Part shown: positions 1 to 10,022 of the stretch, one piece after another
Position numbering within the stretch: position 1 is the stretch's first letter
How the letters are laid out: every line of letters starts with the position of its first letter
Program-made: the position numbers and the translations under genes
The notes under the pieces: generated by a model
Told to the model about the DNA's origin: nothing
Seen by the model: only the letters and a program-made list of their open reading frames with translations
The model's database searches: none
Assembly: GCA_920105625.2 (NCBI GenBank)
Contig: OV050030.1
Span: forward strand, 96,179,152 to 96,243,151
Source: Clusia tigrina
Lineage: Eukaryota; Arthropoda; Insecta; Diptera; Clusiidae
Length of the DNA: 64,000 bases
Direction of reading: 5' to 3'

Positions 1-330
1 TGAAGTAAATATGGAATTCGGTGATACACTGGACGACAACATTAAAACAATGAGATTGACCTGGAGCCCTTTTAATGATGACTTTAAGGTCAAGGTCGTT
101 GAAGTAGAATCCGGTAGAATAACAAAGCGGTCACCCTTAGCAGATATTTCCGGTATTTTTTGATCCCCTTGGCTTCGTCGCACCCCCCAGTCACGACCAC
201 AGCAAAAATACTTCTTCAACAACTGTGGAAACTTCAAATAGACTGGGATACAGAACTCCCCGCAGACCTGGTATCAAGAGGCGTGATACCAGCTAAAGTG
301 GTAGACAACCTGTTTTGGCTATCCTGCACA
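1..330 (+). pseudogene. BEL/Pao pol fragment (RT to RNase H linker)
   Basis: Conceptual translation gives the conserved BEL/Pao block that follows the reverse transcriptase: a stretch ending RLTWSPFNDDF, then ITKRSPLADISGIF, which matches the usual 'TKR..L..I..IFDPLG' signature. A stop follows immediately, and the next recognisable piece (DPLGFVAP-like) is in another frame, so the copy has decayed by frameshifts. It is cut by the window start. The family is clear from this motif, but the element boundaries cannot be seen. No open reading frame remains that could make a functional polymerase. Confidence 0.7.
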
Positions 331-434
331 GATCTATGACAAATTTGGCCACTCCAACTGCAGGAAAAATAATGGCCCGAAACATTACGCAAAAATGAGT
401 GCGCTGCACCAGATCCAAGCCTAAGTTTTCAATT

Positions 435-692
435 AAGTGATGGGAATTTTGCCAGCAACCAGCGTCATTCCAACTCGACCGTTTGTCCATAGTGGAATGG
501 ATTATTGCGGACTTTTTTGGGTACACTAAAAAAATTCGTGGCAAGAAGCCACATAAGGCTTACATCGCAGCCATTTCCTGCTGCGCAACAAAAGCAGTTC
601 ACCCAGAGGTTGTAACCGAATTGACGGCCGAAGCATTTATCGGAGCACTGAAACGCTTCACGCCTCGCAGCGGACGATGTAACACAAAGACA
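435..692 (+). pseudogene. BEL/Pao integrase core fragment
   Basis: The frame reads PTRPFVHSGMDYCG, one stop, then HKAYIAAISCCATKAVHPEV and TAEAFIGALKRF. This is the core strand around the first catalytic Asp of BEL/Pao integrases (the Asp of the SGMDYCG block) plus the 'KAVHLEVV..L' region. The second Asp and the Glu are absent because the fragment stops at about 690, where Ty3/Gypsy sequence begins. It probably belongs to the same degraded element as the fragment at 1-330. The 330-435 interval is too degraded to read. Confidence 0.7.
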
Positions 693-694
693 AT

Positions 695-1170
695 GAAAGT
701 CAAAGAAACTACAGGCCCCGCTCAACGAACTTCCGAAAAACCTCACGAAGAAGAAGGCGGCGATTAACTGGACGACACAAACGGAGCAGTCCAAGGCGAG
801 TATCGCAGCGGCCGCAGATTCAGCATTCCTCTCGCCTACCGCGCCAATCGCCCTCTACACCGACGCATCGAGCACCGCCATCGGAGCGGCACTCAACGAA
901 GAGCAACCCGATGGGACCTGGAAGCCTCTGGGGTTCTTCTCTAGGAAGCTCAATCCCACAGAAACTCGCTATCGCGTCTACGACAGTGAGTTGCTCGCGG
1001 TTTATGCCGCAGTCAGACACATCAAGAGGATCCTGGAGGCACACGTCTTCACAATTCACACGGACCACAAGCGGCTCAACTTCGCCGCACACCAACTCTC
1101 GGACAGGCAACGCCGAGGCAGAGCCAGCACCTGGAGTACGTCCTCCAATTCAACGCACGATTTGTGTACG
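695..1170 (+). pseudogene. Ty3/Gypsy RNase H region, frameshifted
   Basis: The frame starting near 718 encodes the end of a Gypsy RT connection domain (LNELPKN) and then an RNase H domain. It shows the first catalytic Asp in ALYTDASSTAIGAAL, the Glu in YDSELLAVYAAV, and the third Asp in IHTDHKRL. The frame breaks near 1,105-1,165: the expected Q-H-L-E-Y-V block continues in the frame of the downstream integrase ORF. The 5' part of the element (gag, protease, RT fingers and palm) is missing and replaced by BEL sequence at about 693, so this is a 5'-truncated copy. Confidence 0.75.
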
Positions 1171-2705
1171 TTCCCGGGGGTGAAAACGTTGTGGCAGACG
1201 CACTTTCGCGAACCTGTACGGTCTCGTTGCCTTCCATCCTCGACGAAGCCACTATCTGCCTGGAGCAAGCCTCAGACGTAGAGCTGCCTCACCTGCTGGA
1301 GAACCCGCGTATCCAACTGGATCGTCTCGTTTTCAACGACAGCGAGATCTACCGTCTGGTTACCGATGGGGCGACTCGGCCCTATTTTCCACCCAACCTG
1401 CGTCGAGCGGCGTTTGGCATCGTACACGGATCATCCCACCGGAGTGGTCGAGCAACGGCGAAACGTCTGATGGCAAAATACTTCTGGCCAAGCATGCGCA
1501 AGGACGCGCTCCGCTGGGCCCGTGAATGCCAACCATGCCAACGCGCGAAGGTCCATCGCCACAATCGCGCCGAGTTGCAAAGCTTCGGGGAGACAGATGA
1601 CAGGTTCTGCCACGTTCATGTTGACCTGATCAAGCTACCGCTGATGAGAGGACTGTCACACTGCCTGACCATCATCGACCGCTTTTCCGGATGGCCGGTG
1701 GCTGTCCCACTCCCGGACAATCGAGCTGTGACCGTCGCACGAGTCTTCTCCCACAGTTGGGTCTGCAATTTCGGCACGCCACTCATCATCACCTCCGACC
1801 AGGGGGGTCAATTCGAGGGGGAGCTATTCACGGCTCTCGCGAAAATGATGGGCGCTAACCATGTTCACACAACGCCTTACCACCCACAGTCAAACGGCAT
1901 GGTGGAGAGACTACACCGCACACTAAAAGCGGCCTTGATGTGCAGTCCAGACACACCATGGCCAGACGCCTTGCCAACTGTGCTATTGGGGATGCGGACG
2001 GCGTACAAAGAGGATCTCAAAGCAACTCCAGCCGAGATGCTCTTCGGCACCCAACTCCGCCTGCCGGGGGAATTCTTCGGACAACAGAACGACCCTACCA
2101 CCCAACCGGTTTTCGTCGAGCAGTTCCGCAAGCTGGTAAAAGCGATCAGACCAGTAGCAGCGTCCAACCACACGAGACAGAAGCCGTCCGTCTTCAAAGA
2201 ATTGCGCACCTGCACGCACGTATTCTGCAAGCTGGACAAAATCCGGAGGCCACTCGAGCCGCCATATACGGGCCCCCACAAGGTAATCCGCCGGGTCAAC
2301 GACAAGAATTTCATCATCGACTTAAACGGCGTCGAGAAAGCCATCCCTACGGACTGCTTGAAGCCGGCCCACCTCGAGGCAAGTTACTCAACATCGTCGC
2401 CATCGCTGCAGACATCCCGATCACCATCGCCAACCCGATCGCCATCGCCGCAATCGTCGTCATCGTCAGTGACAAATGACCCAACAGCGATCCATCCAAG
2501 GAGTTATCTGAGGAGTCAAACAACGCCCCGCTCAGGGGACCAACCCTCACCACAGCCGGTGAGTCGAGCGACGAATCGGGTATCGTTCTCCGCGCCTCCT
2601 GCGCCGATCACTGGGGGAGGAGTACCTGTAGCGACACCACTACCCCCACCCAGTTGTCGGGTACGCCAACGCAAGCAGGCGCTAGTTCCGCGCGCCATCT
2701 ATTAA
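1164..2705 (+). CDS. Ty3/Gypsy integrase ORF (513 aa, 5'-truncated pol)
   Basis: This long open frame is the 3' part of a Gypsy pol. It starts inside the RNase H/integrase linker (VADALSRT). An HHCC zinc domain uses H88, H92, C122 and C125. The DDE core uses D154 (HVDLIK), D212 (SDQGGQF) and E248 (NGMVERLH), with the canonical 35-residue D-to-E spacing. A C-terminal GPHKVIRR/DCLKPAH chromatin-side domain follows, then a Ser/Pro-rich tail of about 100 residues. All catalytic residues are present, unlike most copies in this window. The first codon is not a natural start; translation would come from an upstream polyprotein that is frameshifted. The sequence resembles the CsRn1/Kabuki group of insect Gypsy elements, but that clade assignment is tentative. 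Confidence 0.82.
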   Translation: MYVPGGENVVADALSRTCTVSLPSILDEATICLEQASDVELPHLLENPRIQLDRLVFNDSEIYRLVTDGATRPYFPPNLRRAAFGIVHGSSHRSGRATAKRLMAKYFWPSMRKDALRWARECQPCQRAKVHRHNRAELQSFGETDDRFCHVHVDLIKLPLMRGLSHCLTIIDRFSGWPVAVPLPDNRAVTVARVFSHSWVCNFGTPLIITSDQGGQFEGELFTALAKMMGANHVHTTPYHPQSNGMVERLHRTLKAALMCSPDTPWPDALPTVLLGMRTAYKEDLKATPAEMLFGTQLRLPGEFFGQQNDPTTQPVFVEQFRKLVKAIRPVAASNHTRQKPSVFKELRTCTHVFCKLDKIRRPLEPPYTGPHKVIRRVNDKNFIIDLNGVEKAIPTDCLKPAHLEASYSTSSPSLQTSRSPSPTRSPSPQSSSSSVTNDPTAIHPRSYLRSQTTPRSGDQPSPQPVSRATNRVSFSAPPAPITGGGVPVATPLPPPSCRVRQRKQALVPRAIY

Positions 2706-3040
2706 CACGCTGTCGCTGTCGCACAGCGTGTTTATGGACAACCGGAACTAGCCTGTGTTGGCTGCTGAAAAACACACTTCGTGTTTCCGGCCTGTCATTC
2801 AACACTCTTTATTTTTCTGTGCTGAAGCTGTGGTGACGTGTTATAGAGCGTTTTGTGCAATTAAAAATTATATTAATTACTGGACTTCTACATTAAAAAT
2901 TATACTAATTACAACTTCTAGACATTTGCAGAAACGTATTTTATCAATTATTATAAATACGATATAACAAATAAATTTGCAGGAACGTATTTTATCATAT
3001 ATTGTATATACGATATAACAAATATTACTGATTTTTATAT
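2706..3040 (+). repeat. probable 3' LTR/3' end of the Gypsy element, with a 51-bp tandem duplication
   Basis: No ORF is present. Immediately after the pol stop lies AT-rich sequence where the 3' LTR is expected, but with no second LTR in view its edges cannot be set. Two imperfect copies of a 51-bp unit begin at 2,928 and 2,979 (core ACGTATTTTATCA...ACGATATAACAAAT). Confidence 0.4.
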
Positions 3041-3480
3041 ACCGCCCACCTTTTGCATAGTGTTTAGTAGGACCCACATCTCCATAACTGCCAAATTGCG
3101 TCACGATTCCATCAATCGGTCCGAAGTTATAGTCATTTTAAAAAAGGTGAAAAAACTTCCTTATATGGGAGGTAGGCGCGGTTTTTGTACAAATCGGCCC
3201 ATATAGCAATCTGGTTCTGTATCTTTGTCCAGACTATACTTTTGCAAAATTTCATTAAGATAGCTCTAACGGTGTAGAAAAAAAGTGGCAACAGACGGAC
3301 AGACGTACAGACAGACGGACAAAATAAAAATAGCTTAGAAAGTGATTCTGATCATATCTGTATATATATGTATACCCACCACGCCTCCTTCTTGAAATTG
3401 CAACCCCTCTCAAAAGCCCAAAATTAGTATACTCTATTTACCTATTTTAAAGGTAAAGGGTATAAAAATATATAATAAAT
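3041..3480. repeat. dispersed non-coding repeat with GACGGACA tract
   Basis: This is a non-coding block with the look of a dispersed dipteran repeat. It contains a GACGGACAGACGTACAGACA-type short tandem tract at about 3,293-3,322. It ends with GTATACCC ... AAAGGGTATAAAAAT, a short inverted pair typical of repeat termini. I cannot name the family. It could be a MITE or the 3' tail of a larger element. Confidence 0.35.
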
Positions 3481-4454
3481 TGAGAAATAAAAAAATTTAC
3501 TTTTTGGCTACATTTTTCTTTTTTATATTTATATTTTAATGACTTGTATAACAGCTTAAACTGCTGTGTTGTTCTTTTTCTATCAATTCTTCAAATTCTC
3601 CATAATTCCATTGTTTTGGAGTACAATACACATAATTGTTTAAATTTTGTATTTTAAATACAGGTATACACGTCAACCAGAGAAAATGGAGAATCAAATT
3701 TCTCTTTCGCTGCTCTTGTATATGGGTTAGTGTATGTAGTAGTAATATGTGTGCTTTTCCTCTATTTCAGCGGACTGACCCCGATTTTGAATGGATTGAC
3801 GAGTTTGACTGGACTCGCCTTTTTCTGATCTATGTCAAACATCACTTGATTTTGACATTGGTAATCGTTAAAGTTTGAAAATTATTTTGGCGCAAGGAAT
3901 AATTTGCTGCTTTTGGGTCTTTCCCAGCAGCCTTATCCGGATATATGTTAGCATCAACACCAATAATGTAAAAGTTATGTTAATAATATAATAATTTTTA
4001 ACTAATTAAAAGGGTTTTACTTTCAAAAAAATCGTGTTTTTCTTACCACACATGAAAGTTAAACAACTTGCCCTTGAGGACCTTTAAAATTAAAACTCAC
4101 TCGCTGATTGTCAATACTGAACTTAATTAATTTATTGATTTTACATTAATTTATAACAATATTTTGCTCACATGAAATTTTACTTATTGATAAATACATT
4201 TTCAATTCTTAAGACATAGAATAATGAACTCATTTGCTTAAAGGTAAAATATGCTGCTTATAAATTAAATAGGTAGCAACTCTTTCTGTGGAAATGCTAC
4301 ACTATTGTTGTTGGGGTCATGGGTTCCAATAAGTGCAATGCTTTAATTGTTGTTAGTGGGCTTTGCCTCGAGTGTATTCAACTGTCGCCTAAATGCAGCG
4401 ATATTGCTGATTTCATCGTTTTTGGGTATAATGAACTATTATTGTTAGTGTAGT
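3481..4454. other. no recognisable gene
   Basis: AT-rich sequence. An 80-aa open frame at 3,636-3,878 matches nothing I recognise and has no supporting signals. The block ends at 4,454/4,455, where the homology between arm A and arm B begins. Confidence 0.5.
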
Positions 4455-4590
4455 ACGTTTCGTGCTAGCTTGTCGTTGGTGTGTGATATTTGTTGTTGTG
4501 TCATACTGATTGTGCTAACTTGAACACCAGCACCAATTTCGGTAGTCTTATTCAGAAAATATATAAAATCTTAGAAATATATATAATAAA

Positions 4591-4597
<7 letters not shown>

Positions 4598-4656
<59 letters not shown>
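4598..4656. repeat. (TA)n microsatellite
   Basis: A pure TA tract directly abuts the mariner terminal repeat at 4,657. Together with the TATATA at 5,555-5,560 and the (TA)n at 10,982-11,206, it appears to be one original TA tract split by the mariner and the Gypsy insertions. Confidence 0.9.
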
Positions 4657-4657
<1 letters not shown>

Positions 4658-5554
4658 GAGGTGTGATCAAAAAATAACCGTTATTTTCATCTTTTCGTGA
4701 GTTACGTATGTTCGATGTTCTTTTTTATGTTGGTACACATGTCTGTTATATATGTTGGCAATACCACCCATTTTGGATTGTCAGTTTGTTTTTGACAGAT
4801 AAAAAGGTTAGTCGTTTTGGATGGATCAAAGAAACTGTATTCAGTTTTGTGTAAAAAATGAAATTAAATGCGCAAAGACATTTGAAATGTTGACTTTGGC
4901 GAGTCTACTATGAGCAGAACACAAGTTCAATTGTGGTATAACCGGTTTAAGGAAGGCCGAGAAGATGTCAATGACGATGCTCGTCCTGGTCGCCCGAGCA
5001 CGTCAACAACCGATGAAAACATTGACGCAGTGAAGAAAATGATTTTGGATAATCGTCGAATCACTATCAGAGAGGTTGCTGATGATGTTGGCATATCGTT
5101 CGGCTCATGCCAAGCAATTTTTACGGATGTTTTAGGCATGAAACCTGCGGCTGAGAAGATTGTTCCAAAATTGCTAAATTTTGAGCAAAAACAACGTCGC
5201 ATGGACATCGCTCAGGAGCTGTTTTTGGCCAAAAACAAAACCGTTATCATGCCTCAACCACCGTATTCACCGGACTTGGCCCCCGCTGACTTTTTCTGTT
5301 TCCAAAACTGAAGACACCTATGAAAGGAAAGCGTTTTGCTACGATTGAGGAGATAAAAGAAAAATCGAAACAGGAGCTGTTGGCGATACGAAATAAAGCG
5401 TTTCCGAATTGTTTCCAGGATTGGAAAGAACGCTGGCATAAGTGTATTATATCTGAGGGGAATTACTTTGAAGGACACAAGATAGTTGTTGATGAATAAA
5501 TAAATACTTTATTTTTTGATCTCACAATAACGGTTATTTTTTGATCATACCTCG
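4657..5554 (+). mobile_element. mariner family 1, internally deleted copy (arm A)
   Basis: Terminal inverted repeats are visible: 4,657-4,685 (CGAGGTGTGATCAAAAAATA...) and 5,526-5,554 (its imperfect complement ending ATACCTCG). TA lies on both sides, the standard mariner target. The transposase begins near 4,820 (MDQRNCIQFCVK), shifts frame near 4,900, and is open from 4,910 to 5,311. It keeps the two helix-turn-helix domains (YNRFKEGRED; RRITIREVADDVGISFGS). It then jumps from IAQELF to PPYSPDLAPADFF, so the segment with the first catalytic Asp residues is deleted, leaving only the last Asp block. Length is about 0.9 kb against 1.3 kb for intact mariners. It is not autonomous but could be mobilised in trans. 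Confidence 0.88.
4910..5311 (+). pseudogene. mariner transposase remnant (arm A)
   Basis: This is the longest open part of the mariner 1 transposase. The N-terminal paired-like DNA-binding region is intact (RPGRPSTSTTDENIDAVKKM linker). The catalytic core is reduced to the C-terminal PDLAPADFF motif because of an internal deletion. The remaining C-terminus continues after 5,311 in other frames to about 5,500. The true start lies upstream at about 4,820 and is separated by a frameshift. Arm B holds the same deleted version, so the deletion predates the duplication. Confidence 0.8.
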
Positions 5555-5560
5555 TATATA

Positions 5561-5850
5561 TCTAGGATTTGGTATTTCTGTACCCTGCATTGTTATTCAT
5601 AGTTGGCAACCCCTTGCAGTCAAGCGAGCCAATGTCAATTGAATTAGTTATTTTGTTTTGTTTTTTTAGTCTTTAAGTTACACTGCTAGTGATAAGGGCG
5701 CATGAAATAAGACGCTTCAAAAATAAACATTTACTTTAATAAATTACATTTAATAATAAAATGGAGTGTTTTCTCTGAGGAAAAAGGAAGTGATCACAAA
5801 TTGGCGTCAACCAATAAATTTGGGTTCAGTAGAGTGTACCTTAAACTACA
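5561..5850 (+). repeat. Gypsy-2 5' LTR (arm A)
   Basis: A 290-bp direct repeat of 10,692-10,981. The downstream copy starts TGTAGGATTTGG; this copy has TCTAGG. Both end CTTAAACTACA. Aligning the two by eye shows about three substitutions, including ...CTTGCAG/CTCGCAG and GCGAGCCAA/GCGAGCGAA. Confidence 0.9.
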
Positions 5851-7280
5851 AATTGGGGGCTCAACCGGGATTGACGTAGACAAACGTGCCAACAAACAGT
5901 GGAAAAAATGCAACAGCGGCAAAACAATTGAGTGTGTGGGTGTTTTTTTTTTAATAAACGAACGGAGACAAACGTTCCAAAAAAAAAATAAATAAACAGT
6001 GGAAAGATTTTGAAACAACCTAAATGGTTTTGGCTTTGAATTTTTTGGAAGAAAAAAAAACACAAACAGTAACCTGTGTGGTGCTTGTTGGAAAGGAAAA
6101 ATTTAAATAATTTGTTGCTGTGTGATAGCCTGAGTGGCTTAAAAACAAATATTTTTGTAAAAATTTAAATAATTTGTTGCTGTGTGATAGCCTGAGTGGC
6201 TTAAAAACAAAAATATTTTGACAATATTTAAATAATTTACTGATATATGATAGCCTGAGTGGCTTGGAACAAACCTTTTGGGAAAAATTCAAATAACATA
6301 AAAAAACTGGAACAAAAAAGAGTAAAACAAAACTTCTAGAAAATTGTAAACAGTTGAGTGCTAAAGAAGACAAAACGATCTAGAAAAAAACTGTATAACT
6401 CTGAGAGTGAGAGAGAGTTAAAAGAAAAAAAGTAAAGAATCAAACGCCTGAGTGGCAACAGAGAAAACACAATTTGAAAAATAACCGACAAAACCACAAA
6501 AACAATTCCAAGTGGTGGTTGTTAGAGAAAAAAATAAAAAAGAACAAATCAAACGCCTGTTTGACAACAGAGAAAACAAAATTTGGGAAAAAAAAACAAT
6601 TCCAAATGGTGGTTGTTTGAGACTGTGTGGTTGTGTGCATAAATCAAAAAGAAACGAGTTAAAAACAAAAACAACACGAAAAGTCATAAACATCAATCTG
6701 TGTGTGTGGATATATAGCTAGAGAGCGAAATAATAACCTGTGAATTGCCGTGAAGAGGGAAAAGTATTTACATTTTGCTGAAACGAACATGCTTGGTTAT
6801 TAAGGAGATTTGAACGTTAATTTGAAAATTTCTGTTGCTGCGTATGTATATCTAATTAGATTTTAAGTTTGAGGAGCACTGATATATTGTGTTGTTGACA
6901 GTCCTTGTACATCAATTCAGTTCTTATCAAACATTAATTTTGACTCTAATTGGTAAACTTAAAATGAAATATAGAAAAGAATTTTCGATTGGAAAATAAT
7001 TTTGTATTGCCCTGTAAATTTCAAATTGAATTATTTAATAAGAATATACTGTGTGTTGTCAAGAAAATTTAAACAAACGTAAAATTCGAATTGAAAAATA
7101 AAATTTGTATAATTAAAATTTGGTATAATTTTGAGAAGTAAAATTTTTTGTGAAATTTCAAAAAAATTGTCGAGTAAAATTAAAGTTGGAATTTTTGATT
7201 AATATTGTATATCAATAATTAAAAATATATTGTTGAAAAGTATTTTGTATCTTTGTGAAAGTTGACATTCGCTTGTAAAA
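5851..7280 (+). other. Gypsy-2 leader with ~61-bp tandem repeats (arm A)
   Basis: This long untranslated leader has no convincing ORF. Three copies of a unit containing GATAGCCTGAGTGGCTT begin near 6,124, 6,184 and 6,247. They are spaced about 60 bp apart, with variable A/T-rich linkers ending TTTAAATAATTT. Two related GCCTGAGTGG/GCCTGTTTGA...CAACAGAGAAAACA units follow at about 6,447 and 6,556. Such repeats may bear on packaging or translation, but nothing in the sequence proves it. Confidence 0.7.
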
Positions 7281-8207
7281 ATGAATAGAGAGGAAATATT
7301 TGCCTTAAACGTAGAAAGTTTGAATAATAAATTGGCTAAGTTAAATTTGCCGCGAGTTGGGAATAAACCGGTTCTTCGTGAGCGACTACTTTCTCACTTC
7401 CGTATTGAGCCTTTGGAAAGTGACCCAAATGATGACGATGACAATGAATCAGTTTATAGTGTGGCCAACGGTGTGCCGGAGAGGGGTTCTGTATTCACTT
7501 TACGGGATATCTCGGATTCAGTTTCACATTTTTCGGGAGAAGGGTTGCCAGAAATAGCAACATGGATTCAAGAATTCGAAGATTGCGCATCTACGGTTAC
7601 ATGGAGCCGTATTCAGAAATTTATTTACGCAAAACAGCTTTTGAAAGGGGCTGCAAAAATTTTTATCAGGAGTCAGCCTAGCATAAAAACTTGGGAATCT
7701 CTTAAAGATTGTTTAAAAGACGAGTTTGGTAGAAAATTGTCAGCTTTGGAAGTGCATAAAGTTTTGAGAAATCGTAAAAAACGTTTAAATGAATCTTTTA
7801 GGGAATATCTGTATAGTTTGCAAGAAATCGGTAGTCAGATAAGACTAGACGATGAAAGCCTTATAGAATATTTTGTCGAGGGAATCGCGGAATCCAGATC
7901 AAATAAATCAATGCTTTATCAGGCCACAAATTTGGTCGAATTGAAAGAGAAATTGCGGGTTTACGAAAAGGTAAATCAAGTAGGCAAGTCGACAAACCAC
8001 CCTACAAGTTTTAGCCAGAGTAAAAATAATTTCAACAAAAGTGGTGAAAAAGTTGATGAGAAAAAACTGCGAAAATATTACAAATGTGGCGATACATCGC
8101 ATTTAGCAAATGCATGTACGAGTAACGAAGTCAGGTGTTTTAAGTGCAAACAAGTTGGACACAAGTCGTTTGAGTCACCCAGTGGAAATGAAAATTGTCC
8201 TTACTGA
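7281..8207 (+). CDS. Gypsy-2 Gag (308 aa)
   Basis: The ATG at 7,281 follows the leader. The N-terminus (MNREEIFALNVESLNNKLAK) resembles a SAP-type helix-turn pattern, LxxKLxxLNLPRVGNKPVLRERL. The middle contains a capsid-like segment (WIQEFEDCASTVTW, then YAKQLLKGAAK and RKLSALEVHKVLRNRKK). Two zinc-knuckle remnants close the protein: YYKCGDTSHLANAC, where the first Cys has become Tyr, and CFKCKQVGHKSFES, where the last Cys is lost. The frame overlaps the pol ORF by about 100 bp in the +1 frame. The last residues (after about 8,180) come from sequence fused by the protease deletion. Confidence 0.85.
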   Translation: MNREEIFALNVESLNNKLAKLNLPRVGNKPVLRERLLSHFRIEPLESDPNDDDDNESVYSVANGVPERGSVFTLRDISDSVSHFSGEGLPEIATWIQEFEDCASTVTWSRIQKFIYAKQLLKGAAKIFIRSQPSIKTWESLKDCLKDEFGRKLSALEVHKVLRNRKKRLNESFREYLYSLQEIGSQIRLDDESLIEYFVEGIAESRSNKSMLYQATNLVELKEKLRVYEKVNQVGKSTNHPTSFSQSKNNFNKSGEKVDEKKLRKYYKCGDTSHLANACTSNEVRCFKCKQVGHKSFESPSGNENCPY

Positions 8208-9423
8208 TGAGACACCAATTAGTCACAGACCCCGAAGACTTTCTATACCAGATCAGCAACTAGTTAACAGCCAAGTTGACGAATGGCTAGCGGACGGAAT
8301 AGTAAGAGTCAGTTTCTCGGAGTTTTCATCGCCAGTAGTTTTAGTAGGTAAAAAGGATGGGACAAAGAGACTTTGTTGTGATTATAGCCAGTTGAATGAG
8401 AAAATTGTACGAGACAATTTTCCCATGGCACTAATTGATGAAGTTGTACAAAAGTTACAAGAGGCAAAGATTTATACGACGTTGGATTTAAGAAACGGTT
8501 TTTTCCATGTGCCGGTCGTACCAGAATCGCAAAAATACACATCTTTCGTCACGGCGAAAGGCCGGTTCGAATTTTTATTCGTGCCGTTTGGAATTTCGAA
8601 TTCCCCTGCAGTGTTCTGTAGATACATTTCTTCTGTTTTCCGAGAATTGATAAATGATGGAACTGTTATAATTTATGTGGATGACATGGTCATTCCATCG
8701 TCGACAGAAGAAGAAGGTACAGAAAAATTGGGTAGAGTTTTGAAAGTAGCCGAATGTAATGGAATTAAAATTAAATGGGAAAAATGCCAGTTTCTGAAGA
8801 AAAAGATAACATTTTTGTGTTATGAGATCGAGAATTCTAGTATATTACAGTCAGCCTGTAAAACGAATACAATAGCGAATTTTCCATTACCAGTCAATCA
8901 GAAAACGGTACAAAGATTTTTGGGCCTAGCCTCGTATTTTAGAAGATTCGTGCCAGATTTTGCGTTGGTAGCTAAACCACTTTCAGATCTTTTGAGAAAA
9001 AATGTCGAATTTATAATGGGAGATGAGCAGAGATTAGCTTTTGAACAGTTGAGAAATGCTTTGGTTAAAGCACCAGTATTAAAGTTATTTAATCCTGGAG
9101 CGGTGACTGAAATTCATGCGGACGCTAGAATGTACGGGTATGGTGCAGTGTTACTGCAAGCTGATCGAGATGACCAGCAATTGCATCCCGTTGAATATTT
9201 GAGTAGGAAAACAACACTTGCCGAACAGAAATATACATCCTATGAGTTAGAGGTATTAGCAGTCATAGAAGCTTTACGAAAATGGAGGGTATATGTTATG
9301 GGTATGAAAATTAAAATAGTTACAGATTCTAACGCGTTTGCTATGACGATGAAGAAAAAGGACATGCCAGTCGGAGTTTCAAGATGGGCGCTTTTTTTAC
9401 AAGAATTTGAGAATCCAAAATGA
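8110..9423 (+). CDS. Gypsy-2 reverse transcriptase / RNase H ORF (437 aa)
   Basis: The recognisable protein begins at about residue 23 (HPVEMKIVLTDETPISHRPR), the usual start of a Gypsy RT; everything before it is gag sequence in a shadow frame. RT motifs: LDLRNGF at 125-131, FVPFGISNSP at 157-166, and the catalytic YVDD at 189-192. A connection domain follows (RFLGLASYFRRFVPDFA). RNase H shows D338, E379 and D406. The aspartic protease that should separate gag from RT is absent, so an internal deletion joined them. The ORF ends at a TGA that overlaps the next ATG. Arm B's copy differs at only two residues. Confidence 0.87.
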   Translation: MHVRVTKSGVLSANKLDTSRLSHPVEMKIVLTDETPISHRPRRLSIPDQQLVNSQVDEWLADGIVRVSFSEFSSPVVLVGKKDGTKRLCCDYSQLNEKIVRDNFPMALIDEVVQKLQEAKIYTTLDLRNGFFHVPVVPESQKYTSFVTAKGRFEFLFVPFGISNSPAVFCRYISSVFRELINDGTVIIYVDDMVIPSSTEEEGTEKLGRVLKVAECNGIKIKWEKCQFLKKKITFLCYEIENSSILQSACKTNTIANFPLPVNQKTVQRFLGLASYFRRFVPDFALVAKPLSDLLRKNVEFIMGDEQRLAFEQLRNALVKAPVLKLFNPGAVTEIHADARMYGYGAVLLQADRDDQQLHPVEYLSRKTTLAEQKYTSYELEVLAVIEALRKWRVYVMGMKIKIVTDSNAFAMTMKKKDMPVGVSRWALFLQEFENPK

Positions 9424-10022
9424 GGCATGTAGACGCCCTGAGCCGAGTTTTTTGCTTGATGCTAGAAGACTCTTTGAGGCATCAAATCAAAGAAGCTCAG
9501 TTACAAGATGAATGGATAAAGGCTGTTAGGAAAATTTTAGAAAACGGCTCATATGAAGATTATTTTATAAAGTTTGATATTTTATATAAGAATCCAGACA
9601 AGGAACTTATAGTAATCCCATCAGCTATGGAGAAAGACGTTATTCAGTTATCTCATAGGCAAGGACATTTTGCGACAAAGAAGACTCTCGATCTTTTAGA
9701 AAAGAATTTCTATATTTAGAACGCGAGTAGCAAGGTAGACAGAGTCGTCAGAAGTTGTGTTGAGTGTATTGTTTCGGAGGCTAAACGAGGTCGAAAAGAA
9801 GGATTTCTTAATCCCATTGATAAGTCGGATAAGCCTTTGGTCGTTTACCACTTAGATCACGTTGGACATATGGAGGCCACCCATAAACAATATAATCATA
9901 TTTTAGTCGTGGTGGATGGATTTTCGAAGTTTGTCTGGTTGTACCCAACTAAGAGTACCGGCAGTCAAGAAGTTTTAGCCCGACTAAGCAAGCTAGTGTA
10001 TGTGGAAACCCAGAGTTGGTAA
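9420..10022 (+). pseudogene. Gypsy-2 integrase N-terminal half, interrupted
   Basis: The frame starts at an ATG overlapping the RT stop (ATGA) and reads RHVDALSRVF, the RNase H/integrase linker. The zinc domain is present (SHRQGHF...; SCVECI), but a stop falls between the His and Cys pairs at 9,717-9,719. The same frame then continues to the first catalytic Asp in VVYHLDHVGHM and the block ILVVVDGFSKFVWLYP. A frame change near 10,013 leads to the next ORF. One stop and one frameshift make the protein non-functional. Confidence 0.8.

Noticed and set aside
3636..3878. 80-aa ORF in the left flank
   Set aside because: No motif, no start context, and the composition matches non-coding neighbours.
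6119..6270. Regularly spaced repeats as a CRISPR-like array
   Set aside because: Three imperfect AT-rich units with near-identical linkers inside a retrotransposon leader of a eukaryotic genome; no cas genes.
5794..6696. Phe-rich minus-strand ORFs over the Gypsy-2 leader (also 56,690-57,677)
   Set aside because: They arise from poly-A runs read in antisense within an untranslated leader.
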